DNA of 61,329 nucleotides from an uncultured Pedobacter sp. (GTDB lineage Bacteria > Bacteroidota > Bacteroidia > Sphingobacteriales > Sphingobacteriaceae), in assembly GCF_913776295.1 (NCBI RefSeq), contig NZ_CAJYOJ010000016.1, positions 1 through 61,329 on the forward strand, given 5' to 3'. Under the pieces are notes generated by a model that had not been told where the DNA came from, searched no databases, and saw only the letters and a program-made list of their open reading frames with translations. This document shows positions 54,828-61,329 of the stretch, piece by piece (the stretch's first letter is position 1; the number at the start of each line of letters is the position of its first letter). The translations under genes were made by a program, and so were the position numbers.

Positions 54828-56045
54828 TTAGCAGGCTTCTTTAATGGTTTTGGCAAAGATGATCCACAACAGGATGGAACCTACGGCAAATGCACCAAGA
54901 ATCATAAATGTATTGCTGTAACCTATTCCTTCTGCTATCCATCCCCCTATAGCAGGGCTAAATGAAGCGCCAAGTCCCTGAACGGTCATGACTGCGCCCT
55001 GGCCGATATTTACCCTGCCTGTGCCATTTAGTATATGGGCAACTAAGCCCGGAACAGCAACACTTTGCAAGCCCGCTCCAATTCCATCTAAAATCTGTAC
55101 AGGATAAATGCCTATGTGGCTATGCATATACGCGGCAAATAAACCACGTATAGGCAGGGATAGGAAAGAGATGAATAACACCAGCCAATAGCCGCTTTTA
55201 TCAGCCATCTTCATCGCTGCCAGGGAGGTGCCGATCATGACCAGTTGGGCGATAATAATGGTCATGGCTACAAACATCGAAGCATTTTCCTGACCATTAT
55301 CGGCAGCAGCGAGACCATAAAGTGGTAGCATAGCGCCATTACCTAAGTGAAAAAAGGCCAATGCTCCTGCCAATATCAATAGTGATTTACATTGAAATAA
55401 TACTTTAAAGCCACTGGCTTTTTCATTTTTCTCACCCTCTTTCATTCCTCTGGCTACGTCATCATCAATGGATTGAGCCGGAATCAACAATACCGAAATA
55501 ATAGACAGTAAACCAAAGAAAGCGGCCAGGATAAATATGGCCGTGATGCCAAATTTATAACCCAGGTAACCGGAAAGTGCAGAACCTACCACATTGCCTG
55601 CGTGATTAAATGCCTGGTTATAGCCATTTTGTTTGTTAAATCCTTTTTGCTTTACTATACCCAGGGTGATACCAATGATTGCCGGTCCGATAGCCGAGCC
55701 TGCAATGGCTGTGGCTACCTGCGAAACGCTCACCAGCCAAAACTCCTGGGTGAATAATATAATTGCCGATGCCAGTATCGTAAAGACTGCAGATATAACC
55801 ACATAAAATCGTTTCCTTTTAGTGGCATCAATTAATGCACCTGCCGGGATAGTCATGATCATTCCGGCAACTCCGCCAATGGTCATCACTGAGCCTATGA
55901 GTCCGCTTTTCCAACCATGTGCCAAAAGGAAGATGCCTAAAAATGGTCCAACCCCGGCCTGGAGGTCGGCCATGAAAAAATTCAGAGATTGCAAAGGCCA
56001 GATGACCCGCTTATCTGTTGTGCTTATAGCTGCTTGCTTGCTCAT
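54828..56045 (-). CDS. Major facilitator superfamily transporter
   Basis: A 405-aa inner-membrane protein with 12 predicted helices and the loop motif GALIDATKRKRFYVVISAVF between helices 2 and 3. A central cytoplasmic loop (about 185-205, acidic and Lys-rich) separates two six-helix halves. The substrate is not evident. It lies 70 bp upstream of the ArsB-like gene on the same strand and 165 bp downstream of the histidine kinase. Confidence 0.87.
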   Translation of the reverse strand: MSKQAAISTTDKRVIWPLQSLNFFMADLQAGVGPFLGIFLLAHGWKSGLIGSVMTIGGVAGMIMTIPAGALIDATKRKRFYVVISAVFTILASAIILFTQEFWLVSVSQVATAIAGSAIGPAIIGITLGIVKQKGFNKQNGYNQAFNHAGNVVGSALSGYLGYKFGITAIFILAAFFGLLSIISVLLIPAQSIDDDVARGMKEGEKNEKASGFKVLFQCKSLLILAGALAFFHLGNGAMLPLYGLAAADNGQENASMFVAMTIIIAQLVMIGTSLAAMKMADKSGYWLVLFISFLSLPIRGLFAAYMHSHIGIYPVQILDGIGAGLQSVAVPGLVAHILNGTGRVNIGQGAVMTVQGLGASFSPAIGGWIAEGIGYSNTFMILGAFAVGSILLWIIFAKTIKEAC

Positions 56046-56209
56046 ACGGTTTTCTAAACACCAGGTGCAAGATTATGTTTAAATTCTTAACAGGAATATT
56101 TTATTGTAAAATATTGTTAATGAGTGTGTTGATTAAATTTTTTCTGAAATTAATTTTTCTTCATATGGATAAAATCGATCAGCTGACAATTTTCAATCCC
56201 TATCAAAGG

Positions 56210-57547
56210 TTATTTCATGGTTGGCAAATCAACCACGGCTTCGAAAGAAAAATTTTCGCTTGCGATATGGAATTTTCCATTATGCAAATGTGTGATCTCC
56301 TTAACCAGCCATAAACCGATTCCCGCACCATTGGCGTTAAGGGTTTCCCGGTGGAAGGCATTCTGGAGATTTCCTGTAGGAAAACTTTCTTCGTTGATCG
56401 CATTTTTAAATCCAATGGTGATGTAGTCTTTTACGATGGATTGTTTTACGCTACAATTGATCGTAGTGCCGGGAACAGCATACTTAATTGCATTTTCAAT
56501 AAGGTTCATCAATAAGATATTCAGCTTGTCTTCGTCGGCAGCGACGAAAAATGTTTCGGCTTCTTGATCAAAATCAATTGCTGACTTTAACCCTTTTTGC
56601 TGTAGGAAAGGTTGGAATCTGTTAAATAAACGAAGCATGACCAGTGAAAGATCTATTTGTTGCGGATGTAAGGTAATGCCACTACTTTTTAACTGGCTTA
56701 CCAACAGAAATTCCTGTACCACCTGTTGCAGCCTGTTGATTTCGGCAAGCTGACTTTCCATGAGGCCAGATAATTCTGCGGCTAACCCAGGTTTTGATAG
56801 ATGGACTTCTATTTCGGCACGCATAATGGCCAGAGGCGTTTTTAATTCATGCGAGGCAGAAGCAAAAAAGTTTTGCTGTTGCTGTAGTGATTCGTCGATC
56901 CTCACTAACATGGTATTGATGGTCTCTGTTAATTCCTGTAGTTCATCATTCGTTTTTTTCACCGGAATAACATCCCGGAGTTTCTGCGCATTGATGAGTT
57001 TGGCTGCGTTTATAATGCGCTGTACGGGCTGTAACAGGTAAAAAGATAAAATATAGGCAATAAGGCCTGCAAGTAAAACACTCAACAGGCTACAGGCAAA
57101 GAGTAGTAAGAGCAGGTATTTTAAATTACTATTTAATTGATCAGCACTTCGTACGAGCATCAATTCGGCGGGATTATCTTCATTATTGCTCACTACGTAG
57201 GCCACCCGCATGCCCAGGGTATCTGTTACGCCTGTTTTTGCAGGCGTACGGATATTCTTGATGATGCCCGGTGATTGAAAAACGGTGATGGGTTTTCCGG
57301 CGGAGTGGTATAATACCCTGATGGAGGTATTGTGATCAGGCAAAGGAATAATGGCTGGTAATACTTCTGTCTTATCCAAAAGGGTTTTGGCTCTTGCTAA
57401 CAGGTAAGTATCATTATCAGAGATCATCAGCATCCTGATTTTTCGGTAACAATAGAGATTAAAGGAGAAACTTAACAAGATAAAAATCAGGCTGAATGCG
57501 GCCGTAATTTTAAATTTGATACCGAACTGTCGCTTTCCTATTCTCAT
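56210..57547 (-). CDS. Sensor histidine kinase with degenerate G1 box
   Basis: A 445-aa membrane kinase. Transmembrane helices are at about 12-34 and 143-170 around a periplasmic domain of about 105 residues, then a HAMP region and HisKA with His233 in FFASASHELKTPLAI. The N-box MNLIENAIKYA and G2 box NGAGIGLWLVKEI are present. At the expected G1 position (about 378-386) it reads IGFKNAINEE instead of the usual DxGxG. So the adenine-contacting Asp appears missing. Its ATG directly follows the response-regulator stop. Confidence 0.88.
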   Translation of the reverse strand: MRIGKRQFGIKFKITAAFSLIFILLSFSFNLYCYRKIRMLMISDNDTYLLARAKTLLDKTEVLPAIIPLPDHNTSIRVLYHSAGKPITVFQSPGIIKNIRTPAKTGVTDTLGMRVAYVVSNNEDNPAELMLVRSADQLNSNLKYLLLLLFACSLLSVLLAGLIAYILSFYLLQPVQRIINAAKLINAQKLRDVIPVKKTNDELQELTETINTMLVRIDESLQQQQNFFASASHELKTPLAIMRAEIEVHLSKPGLAAELSGLMESQLAEINRLQQVVQEFLLVSQLKSSGITLHPQQIDLSLVMLRLFNRFQPFLQQKGLKSAIDFDQEAETFFVAADEDKLNILLMNLIENAIKYAVPGTTINCSVKQSIVKDYITIGFKNAINEESFPTGNLQNAFHRETLNANGAGIGLWLVKEITHLHNGKFHIASENFSFEAVVDLPTMK

Positions 57548-58231
57548 TTAACCTTGTTTTACATCACCTTTCAATAGGTAACCCCGACCCACAACGGTAT
57601 GGATCAATTCTTCGTCGTAACCTCTGTCCATCTTTTTCCGAAGCTGGTATAGGTGTACCTCGATTACGTTGCTACCGGGATCGAAGTTGATATCCCAGAC
57701 TTTTTCGAGGATCTGTGATTTGGTAACCACCTTGTTCTGGTTAGCAAGTAGAAATTCCAGCAGGGCAAATTCGCGGTTACTTAATATAACTTGCTTGCCG
57801 GCACGGCTAACTTCTCTGGTCAGCAGGTCTACTCTAAGGTCTGATACCTGTAATCTGAGTGAACCCTGCGCAAATGACCGGCGTTGTACAGAGCGTATCC
57901 TCGCCAACAGTTCATCAAGCTCAAATGGCTTTTTGAGGTAATCAATAGCACCATGGTCAAGCCCGTTTATCACATGTTCTGTATCGTTCAGCGCACTGAT
58001 GATGATTACCTGGGTTTGGTTATTAAAGTTGCGCAGGTTTTTTAAAACCTCCAGGCCATTAAGCGAAGGTAACATCATATCCAATAAGATCAGATCATAT
58101 TGGCCAACCATAGCTGTTTCCAAGCCTTTATTGCCATCGGCAACCACATCACAGATATGGCCGGCCTGTGTAAGGCCATCGGCAATAAATCCTGCTAACT
58201 TTAACTCGTCTTCTATTAATAATATTTTCAT
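57548..58231 (-). CDS. OmpR-family response regulator
   Basis: A 227-aa regulator. The receiver has LLIEDELKLAGFI, phospho-acceptor Asp51 in DLILLDMMLPSLNG, and Lys in YLKKPFELDELLARI. The C-terminal winged helix ends SNVIEVHLYQLRKKMDRG and HTVVGRGYLL, as in CusR/QseB-type heavy-metal and envelope regulators. It overlaps the upstream OB-like protein gene by 4 bp and abuts the kinase gene with no gap. Confidence 0.93.
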   Translation of the reverse strand: MKILLIEDELKLAGFIADGLTQAGHICDVVADGNKGLETAMVGQYDLILLDMMLPSLNGLEVLKNLRNFNNQTQVIIISALNDTEHVINGLDHGAIDYLKKPFELDELLARIRSVQRRSFAQGSLRLQVSDLRVDLLTREVSRAGKQVILSNREFALLEFLLANQNKVVTKSQILEKVWDINFDPGSNVIEVHLYQLRKKMDRGYDEELIHTVVGRGYLLKGDVKQG

Positions 58232-58968
58232 CTTACCAGGAATGTTTTGTTATCGATCGTAATGCTGAGCACAATGTATACTTTGTCGTGATTGATGTTG
58301 ATAAAACCCTGGTCATCCTGACGCCTGACCGCTACGAGATAAAAGGTATCGCTTTTTTTGATGAGAGGAGCAATATCATCTACCAGCCCGGGCTTAAAGT
58401 GAAATAAAAGATCATCTTTTTTAAGCGCCACCACACCCCCGTAGTGATCTGTAATCAAAACAGGTTCTTCCAGCTTGAATTTTTCTGTCTGATGATCGGG
58501 TACATCGGGCGGTGGGGGTAAATCATCAAGGATCTGGCTAACGCCCTTTCTATCGTTTTTGATGGCTATTAACTGGTATCCAACTACCTCATCACTAGGG
58601 TTTAAACCATAAGTTACCGTAACCAAATCACCTAAAGCACCGATTTTGATAACCCATGCAGCTGTATGTGGCCGAAAATCAATAGTGATTAATCCGGCCT
58701 TTTCCGTTTTCAATTCCAGGGCATTGATATCCAAATGAGGATTGTTTTTGTATCTGATAACGGTTCCGGTAATTACCCTTTGTTTATGCGGCCGTTCAAT
58801 TTTTGGCTCATGATGATGTAATGGCGGTTTCGGCAATAAAGGTACGGGAGGTTTTATTAACAACCAGATAATGATTAAGAGCAAAAGAATGATTACGACC
58901 AGTAGTGGACGGTTATTTTTTAACTTTATTGGCTTATCGGATAAGTCTTTATCTTGCTCCATTTTCAT
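58228..58968 (-). CDS. Membrane-anchored protein with OB-like domains
   Basis: A 246-aa protein. An N-terminal helix (RPLLVVIILLLLIIIWLLI) precedes a Pro/His-rich linker and a beta-rich module (VITGTVIRYKNNPHLDINAL, GLITIDFRPHTAAWVIKI). A second beta-rich part ends ITIDNKTFLVR. The module resembles those of the protein at 59281, which ends EINGQTYLLR. A DUF5666-like OB fold is my best guess. It is coupled to the response regulator by a 4-bp overlap, so it may be part of its signalling unit. Confidence 0.72.
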   Translation of the reverse strand: MKMEQDKDLSDKPIKLKNNRPLLVVIILLLLIIIWLLIKPPVPLLPKPPLHHHEPKIERPHKQRVITGTVIRYKNNPHLDINALELKTEKAGLITIDFRPHTAAWVIKIGALGDLVTVTYGLNPSDEVVGYQLIAIKNDRKGVSQILDDLPPPPDVPDHQTEKFKLEEPVLITDHYGGVVALKKDDLLFHFKPGLVDDIAPLIKKSDTFYLVAVRRQDDQGFININHDKVYIVLSITIDNKTFLVR

Positions 58969-59280
58969 ACAATCTGCAAAATATGCATATTTTATCAGTT
59001 AACAGTAAAGCAGCCGATTAGTTCAAACGCACTGATAAATATTTTAAGATCGGGAACAAATTTCGCGCTCCCGATTTAAGTCTATCGTGAGACACATCTT
59101 TTTAATGATCATTTATGGCGTTTTGCTTGCTTCCTTAAATAATGCATTATATCAGGCTCGATTTTTTGAAATATCAAATCCTCTTAAGATGCTGAAATAA
59201 ATTCAGCATGACGATTGCCTAAGGATATGGGCTAAGAAAAATCACTAATATAGATGTGTCCACACGAAAGGAGCTACACA
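58969..59280. other. Intergenic region between the two OB-like protein genes
   Basis: No gene is seen. A hairpin (ATCGGGA at 59049-59055 with TCCCGAT at 59069-59075) lacks a convincing T-run. Bases 59186-59213 are identical to the 28-bp hairpin repeat at 7227-7254. Confidence 0.5.
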
Positions 59281-60018
59281 TTATCTTAACAAATATGTCT
59301 GTCCATTGATCTCAATGGTCTCTGGATGAACAATGGTTGGGGCACCGGTTTCCAACGCTACACCAGATGGTGGTGTATCTTTGATGCCAGTTACTTTTAT
59401 TTGGTCTCCGGTTTTTAATAAAGACTGTAATTGTTCAATAGCGTGTGGTGGTAAATGTATTTCTACCTTATTATCAAGGCTAAGCCCGCGGATTGCACCG
59501 CCCTGATCACGCTTAAAATCACTGATTTTTCCGGTGAATGTTCCGGATGGGGTACTGACCGGCGTACTCGGTACACTTGGCGGTGTATCTGCTATCTGCG
59601 TTCCATCAACAGATAAACCCGCCATTTGGAATACGTTTATGCCATCTGGTCCATTATCTGTAAAGCCTTTAACCGTTACCGACTTGCCCTTAGCTGCGGT
59701 ACTCATTAATTGTTTGCCTAATTGTTCCGGAAATCTCACCGTGATCACCTGGTTGCCATTTTGTAAGGTGAAACGGTTATAAATATACCTATCATTTGTT
59801 TGGTAGGCAATCACCTTTCCGTTCAGCGTGGTTAAAACTTTTAAAGCAGGTCCTCTTTCCAAACCACCTCTTTGAGGTGCGGGAGGAGGGGTTACTTCTC
59901 CGGGTACCCTGGTTGGTGGTGCCGGAACATGATCTGTTGGATGAACCTGCGCGAAGGCAACGATACTCATTAGTGCGAAACCAGCTGTTAGGGCTGTTTT
60001 TTTGATTTGACTTTTCAT
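59281..60018 (-). CDS. Exported protein with two OB-like modules
   Basis: A 245-aa secreted protein. A signal peptide (KTALTAGFALMSIVAFAQ) is followed by a Pro-rich linker and two similar beta modules. The first is LNGKVIAYQTNDRYIYNRF...VTVRFPEQLGK...GKSVTVKGF. The second is FTGKISDFKRDQGGAIRGL...VEIHLPPHAIEQ...GDQIKVTGI. Both share the G-K-hydrophobic start, an I/V-x-hydrophobic middle and a K-V-T-G/K end, suggesting an internal duplication. The C-terminus EINGQTYLLR resembles the neighbouring protein at 58228. Function unknown. Confidence 0.75.
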   Translation of the reverse strand: MKSQIKKTALTAGFALMSIVAFAQVHPTDHVPAPPTRVPGEVTPPPAPQRGGLERGPALKVLTTLNGKVIAYQTNDRYIYNRFTLQNGNQVITVRFPEQLGKQLMSTAAKGKSVTVKGFTDNGPDGINVFQMAGLSVDGTQIADTPPSVPSTPVSTPSGTFTGKISDFKRDQGGAIRGLSLDNKVEIHLPPHAIEQLQSLLKTGDQIKVTGIKDTPPSGVALETGAPTIVHPETIEINGQTYLLR

Positions 60019-60203
60019 ATGCTTTTCTTTTTAATTTTAAATGATTTTATGATTCAAAACTACACCCTGGGGCTGAAGCGGGTATGAAAAGCGAATTAAA
60101 TTTAGTTCATCTGAATGTTTTATCCTGCCGTGCTCAGATCAGTGGCAGATGGAAACATCTGCCGCCACAGATGGATTCAATTTTTTTTATAATTTTACTG
60201 TCT

Positions 60204-60788
60204 ATGTATAACCAACACAACCATACTGATGAAGAGCTGATCGAAATGTTGAGGGTGAACGAGGTGGTTGCTTTCAAGAAAATTTATACAAAATATTGGT
60301 ACGATTTGTACCTCATTACCAATAAAAGATTAAGGTCTAAAGAAGCTGCTGAAGAGATTATCCAGAACTTCTTCACCACATTCTGGGTCAATCGGGGAAA
60401 GATTAATATCACGGGCTCTTTAAAGGCTTATCTCCACTCTGCAATCCGCTATTCCATCATTGATTATCTGGCTAAAGAGGCAACGAGAAATAACTATCTT
60501 GAATTACTTTCTTTCCATTACGGGGAGGCTACGAATACTACTGAAGAAATTATATTTATGAAAGAACTGGAAAGTGGAATAGATGATGTGATTTCGAAGT
60601 TACCCGCAAAATGCAGAAAGGTATTTGAACTGAGCCGGAAAGAACATAAATCAAATAAGGAAATTGCTCAATTGCTCGGGCTTTCTGAAAAGACAGTAGA
60701 AAACCACATTACCAATGCCTTAAAGTACTTTAGGGTACATTACAAAGTGATTTTGATTGCTTCTGGTTTTGCCTGGTTACTTCGGTAA
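60204..60788 (+). CDS. ECF-type sigma factor
   Basis: A 194-aa sigma factor. Region 2 is FKKIYTKYWYDLYLITNKRL with AAEEIIQNFFTTFWVNRGKI. Region 4 is LPAKCRKVFELSRKEHKSNK and EIAQLLGLSEKTVENHITNA. The frame is open to 60084, but the ATG at 60204 (MYNQHNHTDEELIEM) gives the normal family N-terminus. It is divergent from the OB-like protein gene. No FecR or SusC gene follows within the window. Confidence 0.87.
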   Translation: MYNQHNHTDEELIEMLRVNEVVAFKKIYTKYWYDLYLITNKRLRSKEAAEEIIQNFFTTFWVNRGKINITGSLKAYLHSAIRYSIIDYLAKEATRNNYLELLSFHYGEATNTTEEIIFMKELESGIDDVISKLPAKCRKVFELSRKEHKSNKEIAQLLGLSEKTVENHITNALKYFRVHYKVILIASGFAWLLR

Positions 60789-61329
60789 AATTAAAACGTT
60801 CAATAAAAATCGCCGTCATCTCCGGAGCAACGCGAAGTGCCCGCCCGTACAGGCGATGAGAGATCTTTTCTATATGAAAGACCCTGAAACGAGTTCAAGG
60901 GTGACGATAATCTGAAAAGATTTACTGAACTGATTTAGTTTCACTAAGCTTTATAGTTCTCAATTTCACTGCATTCCGCTACAATTGTGGTTCAGTGTTT
61001 CTTGTGTGAAAGATCCTTTGCTGCGCTATGATGACGTTGAGGGGATTTGTCATTCTGAATGCAATGAAGAATCTTTTGTTGTATATCGTATTTTAATCAG
61101 CTTAGTGGGTCATTGGTTAGGGTTCAGTATTAAAGATCCTTCGCTACGCTACCATTGACGTTATTTTGTTATCATTTGATAGTTAGACACTTGTGTACAA
61201 TGCATTTCCGTCTAACAAGGCCTTCGCACTGTGCCCCCGTTCTACTTAAGTCCGGCCTAACAAATTTTTCGGATTCCACTGACCGAGCCCTATTACTGGC
61301 TTTGAAAGAAAAATTTTCAGCCGGCATTT
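60789..61329. repeat. Repeat-rich region at the right edge
   Basis: No gene is seen. A CGTCATC...GTGACG unit lies at 60814-60906. Bases 61009-61035 and 61132-61160 carry AAAGATCCTTTGCTGCGCTA-type copies. Bases 61049-61077 match 230-258. The last 130 bp show no clear feature. Confidence 0.55.

Noticed and set aside
54828..56045. ArsJ-type arsenic MFS transporter
   Set aside because: The neighbouring ArsB-like gene invites this, but no gapdh partner gene is present and no specific ArsJ motif is recognised.

Overview
The window looks like chromosomal DNA of a Bacteroidota bacterium, most likely Sphingobacteriaceae (Pedobacter-like). The grounds are a SusC/SusD pair with FecI/FecR-type regulators, several candidate promoters of the Bacteroidota type (TTG, 18-22 nt, TAnnTTTG), a fused HemC-HemD protein, HemJ in place of HemG/HemY, an atpD-atpC pair without the other ATP synthase genes, and families of degenerate intergenic repeats. 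The genus is an inference; no rRNA is present.

Layout. (1) 0.4-9.9 kb, + strand: a tetrapyrrole cluster hemCD-hemB-hemL, a histidine kinase/response regulator/TPR trio, hemE, a zeta-type kinase with a small partner gene, and hemJ. (2) 10.1-17.1 kb: an outer-membrane protein, an ECF sigma/membrane protein/beta-barrel set, an RHH-PIN toxin-antitoxin pair, an ABC ATPase, a lipoprotein and a DUF4230 protein. (3) 17.2-33.2 kb, - strand: one long branched-chain amino acid array, read as leader peptide-ilvD-(broken ORF6N gene)-ilvB-ilvN-VOC-DinB-ilvC-leuC-ABM-leuD-double ABC ATPase-leuB-leuA-ilvA-cupin. (4) 33.3-35.1 kb: a methyltransferase and ilvE, with its own leader. (5) 35.7-41.3 kb: atpC/atpD, a small outer-membrane protein, an RmlD-like reductase, a peroxiredoxin, tRNA-Arg(ACG) and a decayed LRR gene. 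(6) 41.4-53.2 kb, + strand: FecI-FecR-SusC-SusD-TlpA-S41 protease-TlpA. (7) 53.5-60.8 kb: an ArsB-like permease, an MFS transporter, a second two-component system, two related OB-like proteins and an ECF sigma factor.

The strongest regulatory result is a pair of unannotated transcription attenuators. ilvD and ilvE are each preceded by a promoter-like motif, a short reading frame rich in Leu/Ile/Val codons, and a Rho-independent terminator. In both, the first terminator arm is complementary to the last codons of the leader frame. This would put about 16 kb of ilv/leu genes and, separately, ilvE under ribosome-mediated control by branched-chain aminoacyl-tRNA. It fits with a LeuA that lacks its usual C-terminal feedback domain.

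Other points of interest are purine-rich repeats that run into stop codons and encode C-termini, MITE-like CGTCAT...ATGACG elements, a kinase/partner module translationally coupled to hemJ, a double ABC ATPase with one degenerate site, a histidine kinase lacking its G1 box, and an LRR gene decayed by two one-base shifts and a stop codon.
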